A DNA stretch of 64,000 nucleotides from an uncultured Alphaproteobacteria bacterium (GTDB taxonomy: Bacteria; Pseudomonadota; Alphaproteobacteria; RF32; CAG-239), in assembly GCA_934254915.1 (NCBI GenBank), contig CAKQMH010000005.1, positions 26,119 through 90,118 on the forward strand, given 5' to 3'. The notes below the pieces were generated by a model. That model had not been told where the DNA came from. It ran no database searches and was given only the letters and a program-made list of their open reading frames with translations. A program made the position numbers and the translations under genes. Every line of letters starts with the position of its first letter. Positions within the stretch are counted from its first letter, which is position 1. Below are positions 56,644 to 64,000 of the stretch, piece by piece.

Positions 56644-56682
56644 AGAAAAGGCTTAATCCGCGGATTAAGCCTTTTTTTTAAT
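56644..56682. terminator. Strong terminator, both directions
   Basis: A perfect palindrome (arms AAAGGCTTAATCC / GGATTAAGCCTTT) is followed by eight T on the plus strand; the minus strand has TTTT. It ends the 886-residue gene and the convergent helicase-like gene. Confidence 0.85.
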
Positions 56683-56698
56683 TTGCACAGACCGGTAT

Positions 56699-57490
56699 TT
56701 ACTCGTCACACTCGGCGAGAATACCTTTAATCAGAACAAACTCAGGAGCGTGACCGCCGAAAGCCTGTGTCTTTTTGGCCAAATCAACGGCTTCTTTATC
56801 AACCACCGCGGTATAAGTCTGCATTTGCGGAGCGTTTTTATGCTGCGGTTTAGAGCCGCCGTGAGCATTGCGTTCGGCTTCCTGCTCTTTGGCTTTATCA
56901 ACCTTAATCTCTTCAGGAGCTTTGAGGATTTTTTCCAAAACTTCCTGTGTTTCCTTCGAGCGGCGGTTGGTGTAAACAATATTTTGTTTTTCCGCCGGAA
57001 GCATAGCCAAAACTTTTTCAAGATTATCCAGCTGTTTGTTCTTTTTAATGAGGTTGATATCGTCAACGACCAAAATATTGGTCTTGGACAAGTCAACCTT
57101 GCCGCTGTCAGCCACCTCAAGCAGCAAGTCCGGCGAGCCGATTATGACATTGGCTTCTTCATCAATGTTTTCTTCACCGTCTTTAATGGTCGCTTCATTA
57201 ATCTCGTGATACTTATTAAACACGGCCAAGCGATCAGAAGTCATAACCGACTGTTCGGAATTGGGAGTGATAATCAAAATATTTTGCGCGCCTTTAGTGC
57301 TGATGATATCGACCAGCGGAAAGACATAAGACATGGTTTTGCCGCAACCCTGCGGGGCAATAGTAAAGACATCTCGCCCTTCCAAAATCGAGGGAATAAC
57401 ATCGGACTGAACCGTGGTCGGCTCAGCAATGCCGTATTCTTCAATTGCTCTGATAGTTTGTTGGCTAAGGCCTAATTCGGAAAAATTCAT
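56699..57490 (-). CDS. One-domain, degenerate DEAD-box-like protein
   Basis: The 263-residue protein has a Q-motif lead (FSELGLSQQTIRAIEEYGIAEPTTVQ) and a RecA-like domain 1, but domain 2 is missing, with none of motifs IV-VI. Motif I reads APQGCGKT (AxTGSGKT is usual), motif II reads VVDDINLI in place of DEAD, and motif III reads YTNRR in place of SAT. The C-terminal 60 residues are polar with a His-Gly-Gly stretch. Helicase activity is unlikely, but RNA or nucleotide binding could remain. The stop lies just past a shared terminator. Confidence 0.85.
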   Translation of the reverse strand: MNFSELGLSQQTIRAIEEYGIAEPTTVQSDVIPSILEGRDVFTIAPQGCGKTMSYVFPLVDIISTKGAQNILIITPNSEQSVMTSDRLAVFNKYHEINEATIKDGEENIDEEANVIIGSPDLLLEVADSGKVDLSKTNILVVDDINLIKKNKQLDNLEKVLAMLPAEKQNIVYTNRRSKETQEVLEKILKAPEEIKVDKAKEQEAERNAHGGSKPQHKNAPQMQTYTAVVDKEAVDLAKKTQAFGGHAPEFVLIKGILAECDE

Positions 57491-57584
57491 AACATTTCTT
57501 CTATATTTAATGGTTAATTTATTTTTTTTAGATATTATTTACTTTAGTATTGATAGTCAACCCTAATTGCAAAGGCAGGACAAG

Positions 57585-58133
57585 ATGTTGATGAAACGCG
57601 ATGACTCTTTGTTGCTAATTATTGATATTCAGGAAAAACTCGCACCGGCAATGGATAATCCGCGTGAGGTGATAAACGGCGGCGCGCGGCTGGTCGGGGT
57701 AGCTAAAGCGCTGAATATTCCGTTTATAATCACGGAACAATATCCCAAAGGCTTGGGCCAGACGATGATTGATATTCGGCAACAAGCCGGCGAAAATGCG
57801 CTTTATTTCGACAAGACCGAATTTGCCTGCACCGACAATCAGCCTTTATATCAAGCCATTAAACAAACCGGCAAAAAACAAATTATTATTGCCGGCGTGG
57901 AAGCGCATATCTGTGTTTTGCAAACGGCAATCCGGCTCAAAGACGAAGGATTTGACGTGTTTGTGGTGGCTAATGCCGTATCATCACGCAACGCGGCACA
58001 AGCGGCTATTGCGCTGCAACGGCTTATGCACCACGGGATTGACGTCGTGACCTCGGAAATGGTATTTTTTGAGTGGCTGGAGAAAGCCGGAACTGACGAG
58101 TTCAAAGAAATATCCAAAAAATATATTATCTAG
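57585..58133 (+). CDS. Isochorismatase-family hydrolase
   Basis: The protein has 182 residues from the ATG at 57585 (GGCAGGA upstream). The catalytic triad pattern is D in LLIIDIQEK, K in YFDKTEFAC and C in AGVEAHICVLQT, as in YcaC-type hydrolases, and the fold length fits. The true substrate (a nicotinamide, isochorismate or other amide) is not shown. It is a lone gene, divergent from the helicase-like gene. Confidence 0.88.
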   Translation: MLMKRDDSLLLIIDIQEKLAPAMDNPREVINGGARLVGVAKALNIPFIITEQYPKGLGQTMIDIRQQAGENALYFDKTEFACTDNQPLYQAIKQTGKKQIIIAGVEAHICVLQTAIRLKDEGFDVFVVANAVSSRNAAQAAIALQRLMHHGIDVVTSEMVFFEWLEKAGTDEFKEISKKYII

Positions 58134-58159
58134 CATCGTTTGTTCGGCAATACCGCAAT

Positions 58160-58525
58160 TTATTTTACGCGACCGTACGAATCTTCGTAGCGGATAATGT
58201 CGTTTTCATCAAGATTAGCACCGCACTGAACTTCAATAAACTCCATATTTTCTTCGGTGTTGTTTTGGATACGGTGTTTGGCTTTAACCGGAATATAAAC
58301 ATTTTCGCCGGCTTTTTTGACGATTTTATCTTCGCCTAACGTAACCAACGCCTCACCTTTGACAATAACCCAATGTTCGGAGCGAAAATTGTGCGACTGC
58401 AAGGATAAAATATTGTGCGGAGTAACACAAATGCGCTTAACACAAAAGCCTTCGCCGGCATCCAAAACTTCCCATGTTCCCCACGGACGATTGTCTTTAT
58501 CACCTTTTTTATATGCGTTTGCCAT
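58160..58525 (-). CDS. Stand-alone cupin (ManC/PMI C-terminal type)
   Basis: The 121-residue protein is a single cupin with RPWGTWEVLDAGEGF, LSLQSHNFRSEHWVIVKGEA and VYIPVKAKHRIQN. It matches the phosphomannose isomerase type II domain at the C-terminus of ManC, but without the nucleotidyltransferase domain. It could isomerise fructose-6-P and mannose-6-P. A GTP-mannose transferase gene is not seen nearby. Confidence 0.85.
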   Translation of the reverse strand: MANAYKKGDKDNRPWGTWEVLDAGEGFCVKRICVTPHNILSLQSHNFRSEHWVIVKGEALVTLGEDKIVKKAGENVYIPVKAKHRIQNNTEENMEFIEVQCGANLDENDIIRYEDSYGRVK

Positions 58526-58634
58526 ATTTTTTATCCTTTTTAATTAAGTTTTTACCTAATGAATTTAATATATACCGATAATAGGAAATATAAATAAAAG
58601 CACAAGCAATTTATAATCGGCGTGGGCAAAAGTC

Positions 58635-60899
58635 ATGAAATCGGCAAATATGAACCAAGCGATGGAAATTCTTAAACAGCTGCGGCAAATCGCCGAAAGC
58701 AACGAGGATATTTCGCTTAAACTTGAAAAAATCATCACCATGATTGTGCAGCAGATGAAAGCTGATGCCGGAGCGTGCTATTTGGTGGTTGATGACAATT
58801 ATTTGGAACTGTTTGCATCCTGCGGTTATAATCCGGACATAAACCACAAAATCAGTCTGCGCGTGGGTGAAGGTTTGGTCGGAAATGTGGCGCAAACCAA
58901 GCGCACGCTCGCTGTCAGCGATGTGTGGAAACAAAAAGATTTTGTATATAAACCCGAAATGGGTGAAGATGCCTATAAAGCTTTTATCGGCGTGCCGTTA
59001 GTCAGATGGAATCGCGCAATCGGGGTTATTACGCTCCAAAGCAAGCATATTTATGAATATACCGAACTGGAACGGGAGATTTTGGAAACCGTGGCAATGC
59101 TCCTTAATGAGATTGTTGCTTCCGATGAAATGGCGGCCTATAAAGAAGCCTTGATTAAATCACGCGGACAGGTTGAACGGGAAAAATACAAAGGTATTAG
59201 CCTCAGCAAAGGTTACGGTATCGGCAACGCGATAGTGCATCGGCGGCGGCAGGCGGTTACCAAAATTTTTGCCGAAGACAAAGAAAAAGAACTGCGCAAG
59301 TTGGAAGTTGCCCACAGGCGGATGAATGCCGATTTGGACGAGAAATTTAACAACACCAAATTGGGTATCGGTGAACATGTTGATATTCTTGATGCTTATC
59401 GAATGTTTGCCAAGGACAAGGGCTGGTTTAAGAAGATGTCCGACAATATCCATAGCGGACTGACGGCGGAAGCAGCAGTCGAACGCGCATTTGAAGATAT
59501 GTGGAATCGCTTGTCCGGTACGAATGACGCTTATTTGAAAGAACGTCTGCATGACTTGCGCGATATAACCGACCGACTGTTGGGATATTTGAGCGGCGAC
59601 AATGGCATGGCCGGGCAGGCTGACAGCAATGACATAATTTTGGTTGCCCTAAGCATGGGACCGGCGGATTTGATGGATTATGATTACAGTAAAATCCGCG
59701 GATTGATTATTGAAGACGGGACGCCGACCATGCACGTGGCCATTGTGGCCAAAGCGTTGGGGATTCCGGTAGTTGCCAAAATCAAAGGTATTTTTAACGA
59801 GATAAAGACCGGCGAATTGGTAGCCGTTGACGGAATGGAAGGCTATGTCTATATTAAGCCGAGCCTGCCGATACAAGAAAAAATTCATGCCAAAATTAAT
59901 GAACGCGAAAAGCTCAAAGCCAAATTGGCCGAACTGCGTAAACTGCCGTCTAAGACCAAAGACGGCGTAAAAATCAATCTGTTTCTTAATGTGGGACTGG
60001 CTTTTGATTTGGATTATCTGGAAAGCAGCGGCTGTGAAGGCGTGGGACTTTATCGCACGGAAATTCCGTTTATGACTTCCGAACAAATGCCCGACGTGGA
60101 AAAACAGATGAGCTATTACAAGGAGCTTATGGATCGCGCCGGCAACAAAAGGGTCGTGTTCCGCAGCCTTGATGTCGGGTCGGACAAATTATTGCCCTAT
60201 TGGAGCAACGCCGGTGAAGACAATCCGGCTATCGGCTGGCGTTCTATTCGTATTACACTTGACCGCCGCGCCATTTTGCGTAAACAAATGCGGGCTTTTT
60301 TACGAGCTGCCGCCGGTAAAGAGCTAAATGTGATGTTTCCGATGATTGCCAATTTGGCCGAATTTGAAGACGCCAAAGAAACATTGATGATTGAGTTGGA
60401 AAAAGAAAAACGCCGCGGCAATGAAACGCCGAAAAAAGTCAATGTCGGCTTGATGATTGAAGTTCCGTCGGTGATTTTTCAGCTGGACGCCATTTTGGAA
60501 CAAGCCGATTTTATCTCGGTGGGAACTAATGACTTAGCTCAATTTATCTTTGCCAGCGATCGCGGCAATCCGCGCCTGACAGAACGCTATGACGTATTGT
60601 CAACGCCGTTTTTGCGAGTTATGCAGGAAATTGTCACCAAAGCCGACCAGGCCGGAGTTTATTGTTCGGTATGCGGCGAGATGGGCAGCAACCCGATTGA
60701 AGCCATGGCGCTTATCGGGCTTGGTTTTCGCAACCTATCAATGTCCGGTTCGGCAATCGGGCGGGTAAAAAGTATGGTGCGTTCGGCCAATGTCGGCGAA
60801 CTGCAGGATTATATCAAAACACTGCTGAAATCAAACAAACGGACTCTGCGCCCGCAGCTGATGTCGTATGCCTTTGATCATAATATCGAAATATACTAG
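58635..60899 (+). CDS. ptsP: PTS-Ntr enzyme I (PtsP)
   Basis: The 754-residue protein has an N-terminal GAF domain (about 10-160), a PEP-utilising swivel with the phospho-His H367 (TPTMHVAIVAKALGIP), and a C-terminal TIM barrel with GLYRTEIPFM, VFRSLDVGSDK, GTNDLAQF and CGEMGSN. It takes phosphate from PEP and feeds it to NPr for nitrogen and potassium control. The active-site lead is TMH where TSH is more common. No ptsO or ptsN is nearby. The start has no clear ribosome site; a second Met five residues later is possible. Confidence 0.94.
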   Translation: MKSANMNQAMEILKQLRQIAESNEDISLKLEKIITMIVQQMKADAGACYLVVDDNYLELFASCGYNPDINHKISLRVGEGLVGNVAQTKRTLAVSDVWKQKDFVYKPEMGEDAYKAFIGVPLVRWNRAIGVITLQSKHIYEYTELEREILETVAMLLNEIVASDEMAAYKEALIKSRGQVEREKYKGISLSKGYGIGNAIVHRRRQAVTKIFAEDKEKELRKLEVAHRRMNADLDEKFNNTKLGIGEHVDILDAYRMFAKDKGWFKKMSDNIHSGLTAEAAVERAFEDMWNRLSGTNDAYLKERLHDLRDITDRLLGYLSGDNGMAGQADSNDIILVALSMGPADLMDYDYSKIRGLIIEDGTPTMHVAIVAKALGIPVVAKIKGIFNEIKTGELVAVDGMEGYVYIKPSLPIQEKIHAKINEREKLKAKLAELRKLPSKTKDGVKINLFLNVGLAFDLDYLESSGCEGVGLYRTEIPFMTSEQMPDVEKQMSYYKELMDRAGNKRVVFRSLDVGSDKLLPYWSNAGEDNPAIGWRSIRITLDRRAILRKQMRAFLRAAAGKELNVMFPMIANLAEFEDAKETLMIELEKEKRRGNETPKKVNVGLMIEVPSVIFQLDAILEQADFISVGTNDLAQFIFASDRGNPRLTERYDVLSTPFLRVMQEIVTKADQAGVYCSVCGEMGSNPIEAMALIGLGFRNLSMSGSAIGRVKSMVRSANVGELQDYIKTLLKSNKRTLRPQLMSYAFDHNIEIY

Positions 60900-60986
60900 C
60901 AAAATGCGATGAAATTGTGTTGAATTTTAGGAAAAAGTGTGGCACAATCGGCTCAATTTTAGAAGCTAACAAATAAAGGTGTTATC

Positions 60987-62075
60987 GTGAGAAAAGCAAA
61001 AACAGCTCCGGAAGCCCAAGACGCTCCGGAAAAAGAAGTTAAGTCAGAAACCGCTGCAGCCGCAGATGAAACAAGCGTTCAACCGCAAACCAAACCCATT
61101 GAGAAACAAATCACCAAAGTCGGGCATTTGTTAAAAGAAATGCGCCTGCAAAAAGGTTTGAAAATCAACGAAGTGGCTAAAACCTTATGCATTCGTCAAT
61201 GCTATTTGGAAGCTATTGAGAACAGCGACTACAAAGAAATTCCGGTATTTCCGTACGGAATCGGCTTTATCCGGTCGTATGCCGACTTTTTGGGACTGAA
61301 CAGCAGTAACATTATTGAATTGTATAAAGAAGAAACCAACACCAAACCCGCAAACGATATTTATGTTCTGGAACCGCAGACCGAAGCCACCGTACCGAAC
61401 AAAAAATATCTTTTAATCAGCCTGATTGCCATTATTGCGATTTATGCCGCTTGGTCGGCTTATAACCGCCAGGCCGAAACCATGGTTGATGAAAACATCA
61501 GCAACGAAGAAGTTATCAGCTCGGCGCAAGTGGAAGAAATCGGCAGCGAAACACCGCTGATTGTCGAAGATTATTCGGCAACGATTAACAATAATGACGC
61601 CCATACTGCCGTTGTTGACGTGGTTGCACCGGTAAACACGGCTGATCAGCAGGTGACCATCACCAACGAATCGTTTGTTGAAACTCCGGCGGCAGCTCCG
61701 GCAACCAAACCGACGGCTGAGACTTTAGCCCCGCAAGCTCCTAAAGCCGAAAAAGCAGTTGAAAAGCCGGCGGGAAAAAAAACGGAAGTAAAAACTGAAG
61801 CGGCCAACACCGCTATTCCGAATGAGGGCGTTTTCATCAAGGTAAAAAAAGAAATTTGGGTTGAAGTTAAAAACGATGAAAAACTTTACCTCAGCAAGGT
61901 TTTGAAAGAAGGCGACAGCTACACTCTTCCGGAAGGCGGCCACGGAATGTTGTTGTCTTTGGGCAAATTGGACGGAGCGGATGTTTATATTAACGGCAAG
62001 CTAACAACCGTGGCAACTCCGGCCAAAAGAATGAATATCTCAATGGATAAATTTTTGAACGCTGATAATCATTAG
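60987..62075 (+). CDS. rodZ: RodZ-like cytoskeletal protein
   Basis: The protein has 362 residues from a GTG start with AAAGGTG upstream. An Ala/Glu/Pro/Thr-rich lead (1-40) is followed by a Cro-type helix-turn-helix (about 44-112: VGHLLKEMRLQKGLKINEVAKTL), one membrane helix (about 140-158) and a Thr/Ala/Pro-rich periplasmic spacer. The last part is the DUF4115 domain (about 275-355). This is the RodZ form, linking MreB to the wall machinery in rod-shaped cells. It follows ptsP by 87 bases. Confidence 0.93.
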   Translation: MRKAKTAPEAQDAPEKEVKSETAAAADETSVQPQTKPIEKQITKVGHLLKEMRLQKGLKINEVAKTLCIRQCYLEAIENSDYKEIPVFPYGIGFIRSYADFLGLNSSNIIELYKEETNTKPANDIYVLEPQTEATVPNKKYLLISLIAIIAIYAAWSAYNRQAETMVDENISNEEVISSAQVEEIGSETPLIVEDYSATINNNDAHTAVVDVVAPVNTADQQVTITNESFVETPAAAPATKPTAETLAPQAPKAEKAVEKPAGKKTEVKTEAANTAIPNEGVFIKVKKEIWVEVKNDEKLYLSKVLKEGDSYTLPEGGHGMLLSLGKLDGADVYINGKLTTVATPAKRMNISMDKFLNADNH

Positions 62076-62090
62076 CGCCGTAGTTTATGC

Positions 62091-62135
62091 TAAAAAAGGG
62101 AATAGCCGGTAATAAGCCGCTATTTCCTTTTATTG
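62091..62135 (+). terminator. Terminator-like hairpin after rodZ
   Basis: AAAGGGAATAGC pairs with GCTATTTCCTTT (one G:U pair) with a further CGG / CCG inner stem, then TTTTATTG. It lies between rodZ and prfA. Confidence 0.65.
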
Positions 62136-62168
62136 TTATAAAAATTGCGAATAACCAAGGAAAAAAAT

Positions 62169-63242
62169 ATGAATTTTGCAGAAAAATTAGCCAATGTCGT
62201 AAATCGTTATCAAGAGATTGAAGCTTTGATTGCCGCGCCTAACCTAAGTTCGGATGAACTGGTCAAAATGAACAAAGAGCTGGCAGCGCTTGCACCGGTA
62301 GTGGAAGCAATTAATAACTGGCACAAACTGGAGCAAAACCTCAATGATGCCAAAGTGATGATGGACGATGAAACGCTTGACAAAGAAATGCGGGAACTGG
62401 CGGAAACCGAATATTATGAGTTAAAAGAAAAAATGCCGCAGGTCGAGCATGAAATTAAAGTTTTGCTTTTGCCCAAAGAAGAAGATGATGAGAAAAACGC
62501 CATTTTGGAAGTTCGCGCCGGAACCGGCGGCGATGAAGCGGCTTTGTTTGCGGCGGTTTTGTTTGAGATGTATCAACGTTATTCCGCTTTGCAGGGGTGG
62601 AAGTTTGAAGTCAACGACGTGACCGAAAATGAGCTTGGCGGCTATAAAGAAGCTTCGGCCAAAATCACCGGCAAAGATGTGTTTGCTAAACTAAAGTTCG
62701 AATCCGGAGCGCATCGGGTTCAGCGTGTGCCGGTTACGGAATCACAAGGACGGGTGCATACTTCGGCGGCTACGGTTGCGGTTTTGCCCGAAATTGAGGA
62801 AGTTGATATGTATATTAACCCCGCAGATTTGAAAATTGACGTCTATCGGGCATCGGGCGCAGGCGGACAACACGTTAACCGTACCGAATCGGCCGTACGT
62901 ATCACTCATATTCCGACCGGTGTGGTTGTTCAATGTCAGGATGACCGCTCACAGTTCAAAAACAAAGAAAAAGCCATGAACCACTTGCGCGCCAAATTGT
63001 ATGATTTGCAAAAATCGTCGATTGATTCGGCTTATTCCGAAAAACGTAAATTGCAGGTAGGCAGCGGCGACCGTTCTGAAAGAATCCGCACCTATAACTA
63101 CCCGCAAGGACGAGTTACCGATCACCGGATTAACCTAACACTTTATAAACTTAATGAAGTTGTCAGTGGTGATGCATTAGGCGAAATTATTGATGCGCTG
63201 ATTATGGAAGATCAGGCACAAAAGTTAGCGGAACTGAACTGA
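62169..63242 (+). CDS. prfA: Peptide chain release factor 1
   Basis: The protein has 357 residues from the ATG at 62169 (AAGGAAAA upstream); an eight-codon extension is rejected. The GGQ motif is in ASGAGGQHVNRTESAVRITH, and the codon-reading tripeptide is PVT in RVPVTESQGRVHTSA, which separates RF1 from RF2 (SPF). It ends translation at UAA and UAG. The prmC/hemK gene often following prfA is not here; instead a hairpin repeat and a flagellin follow. Confidence 0.98.
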   Translation: MNFAEKLANVVNRYQEIEALIAAPNLSSDELVKMNKELAALAPVVEAINNWHKLEQNLNDAKVMMDDETLDKEMRELAETEYYELKEKMPQVEHEIKVLLLPKEEDDEKNAILEVRAGTGGDEAALFAAVLFEMYQRYSALQGWKFEVNDVTENELGGYKEASAKITGKDVFAKLKFESGAHRVQRVPVTESQGRVHTSAATVAVLPEIEEVDMYINPADLKIDVYRASGAGGQHVNRTESAVRITHIPTGVVVQCQDDRSQFKNKEKAMNHLRAKLYDLQKSSIDSAYSEKRKLQVGSGDRSERIRTYNYPQGRVTDHRINLTLYKLNEVVSGDALGEIIDALIMEDQAQKLAELN

Positions 63243-63265
63243 TTATCGTTCGGCCTTATTAAAAT

Positions 63266-63329
63266 GTGCCGCGACTAATGCGCGGCACAAATATAGCCGA
63301 GACCCTTCGACTACGCTCAGGGTGACATT
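63266..63329. repeat. Composite intergenic hairpin repeat (copy 4)
   Basis: A perfect 8-bp hairpin at 63266-63288 (arms GTGCCGCG / CGCGGCAC, loop ACTAATG) is followed by a GCCGAGACCCTTCGACTACG unit ending AGGGTGACA that is identical to the first unit of copy 1. It lies between prfA and the flagellin gene. Confidence 0.8.
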
Positions 63330-63351
63330 TTTTAATATTTTCCCGCACTTG

Positions 63352-63367
63352 TTAACTCATTTCTAAC
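63352..63367 (+). promoter_or_regulatory. CtrA-like box upstream of flagellin
   Basis: TTAA-N7-CTAAC at 63352-63367 differs by one base from the alphaproteobacterial CtrA consensus (TTAA-N7-TTAAC). It lies 50 bases ahead of the flagellin start. CtrA often controls flagellar genes in this class, so regulation by CtrA is a reasonable guess. Confidence 0.35.
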
Positions 63368-63416
63368 CATTATATCCTTATATTAAGCACAGTAACAAAT
63401 AGAAAGGAGTAAGGTC

Positions 63417-64000
63417 GTGGCGGGAGGAATCAGCCTCAATGCGAATATGCGCAGCAATCTGCTTAGCCTGCAGAATATCAGCGGGCAAGTTGATTCAACG
63501 CAGAATCGCTTGGCGACCGGCCTCAAAGTCAACTCCGCAATCGACAATCCTTCTTCTTTTTACACCGCCAAATCATTAAATAATCGGGCAACTGATTTGT
63601 CCACACTCCTTGATTCAATGGAACAAGCTGTTTCCACGGTTAAAGCCGCTAATACCGCGCTTGAAGCCGGATCGGAATTGCTTGCCCACGCTGCCGCTCT
63701 CGCTAACTCGACGCTTGACACCACGGTCATACCCTCCTTTCACGACATGCAAGCGTTAGTTGGCGATAGCGGCACTGTCGTGACTTCCGCCCAAGAACTC
63801 AAAGATGCAGTTAATTCCGGCGTCAAAACCATTTGTGTTTACGGCGAGATTAATTATTTTGAAAACGAAACTATCGGTCTCAAAAGCGGTCAGAAATTAG
63901 TCGGCACTGAATATTTCACCGGCTACACCGGCAACGAAAAATTCTCCAAAATTAATTTTAAGGGGAATAATGAGCGCGCCATTGAATGTCGAGAAAATAC
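63417..64000 (+). CDS. Flagellin, 5' part, with beta-helix-like insert
   Basis: A GTG start with AAAGGAGT upstream opens a frame to the window edge (194 residues). Residues 1-100 read as the flagellin D0/D1 N-terminal helices: ISLNANMRSNLLSLQNISGQ, then TQNRLATGLKVNSAIDNPSSFYTAKSLNNRA and a long helix. From about 122 the sequence changes: AQELKDAVNSGVKTICVYGE, then ETIGLKSGQKLVGTEYF and KINFKGNNERAIECREN. This resembles the rungs of a right-handed beta-helix, as in pectate-lyase-like proteins. The C-terminal part lies beyond the window. The protein would be exported by the flagellar type III system. Confidence 0.85.
   Translation, partial: MAGGISLNANMRSNLLSLQNISGQVDSTQNRLATGLKVNSAIDNPSSFYTAKSLNNRATDLSTLLDSMEQAVSTVKAANTALEAGSELLAHAAALANSTLDTTVIPSFHDMQALVGDSGTVVTSAQELKDAVNSGVKTICVYGEINYFENETIGLKSGQKLVGTEYFTGYTGNEKFSKINFKGNNERAIECREN

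Overview
The window looks like chromosome from a Gram-negative alphaproteobacterium of moderate to low GC. Gram-negative traits are SecB, BamB, MltA, an MsbA-type exporter, two outer-membrane barrels, RodZ and PtsP (the PTS-Ntr enzyme I). Alphaproteobacterial traits are the gene order secB / Tim44-like / mltA / smr, the divergent anmK-tyrS pair, a DUF2924 gene paired with a serine recombinase, and a near-consensus CtrA box ahead of a flagellin. Several cysteine-rich secreted proteins and SD-less lipoprotein or membrane genes would fit the uncultured gut alphaproteobacterial lineages, but that placement is inference; no 16S gene is present.

Layout. 1-1.7 kb: edge of an integrated element (large serine recombinase running off the left edge, DUF2924, small ORF), all on the minus strand. 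2-2.6 kb: initiator tRNA, a 22-residue membrane micropeptide with a strong Shine-Dalgarno, and a cold-shock gene. 2.9-5.5 kb: a 729-residue secreted cysteine-rich protein flanked by copies of a hairpin repeat. 5.5-11.3 kb: secB facing timA-mltA-membrane protein-smr, then an MsbA-like exporter and a DUF1294 protein. 11.4-13.0 kb: two overlapping LpoB-like envelope genes. 19.1 to 13.0 kb (minus): a likely operon rpe-phoB-like-tgt-LOG-SpmAB-like-dtd-helical protein. 19.2-24.2 kb: ferritin-like gene, fba, two small orphan genes, tkt. 24.2-27.7 kb (minus): lipoprotein, rlmD, PAS-GGDEF cyclase. 27.8-32.6 kb (plus): membrane protein, YfgM-like, bamB, der. 32.6-34.7 kb: a tandem-duplicated membrane protein and an orphan lipoprotein. 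34.7-43.3 kb: eno, dCMP deaminase, NarL-type regulator, a type-2 (eukaryote-like) ileS, anmK, tyrS. 43.3-44.6 kb: two related secreted proteins. 51.9 to 44.6 kb (minus): DUF4381-batA-batB/C-batD followed by a C26 glutamine-amidotransferase-like hydrolase, a VanX-type D-Ala-D-Ala dipeptidase and a flavin reductase with a basic tail. 52.1-53.7 kb: two paralogous barrels. 54.0-56.6 kb: an 886-residue protein with an Asp-rich linker, a possible LPD7-like domain and C-terminal repeats. 56.7-57.5 kb: a one-domain degenerate DEAD-box protein. 57.6-63.2 kb: isochorismatase-like hydrolase, cupin, ptsP, rodZ, prfA. 63.3 kb to the end: a hairpin repeat, a CtrA-like box and the 5' part of a flagellin that appears to carry a beta-helix-like insert.

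Much of the window serves the envelope: peptidoglycan turnover (mltA, anmK, vanX-like, C26 hydrolase, rodZ, LpoB-like pair), lipid A or lipid export, outer-membrane assembly (bamB), and the Bat system. The rest is core translation (ileS, tyrS, prfA, tgt, dtd, der, rlmD, tRNA-fMet) and carbon metabolism (fba, eno, tkt, rpe). The least explained parts are the flagellin insert, the one-domain helicase relative, the 886-residue protein, the Bat/hydrolase operon, the cysteine-rich protein, the micropeptide and the dispersed hairpin repeats.
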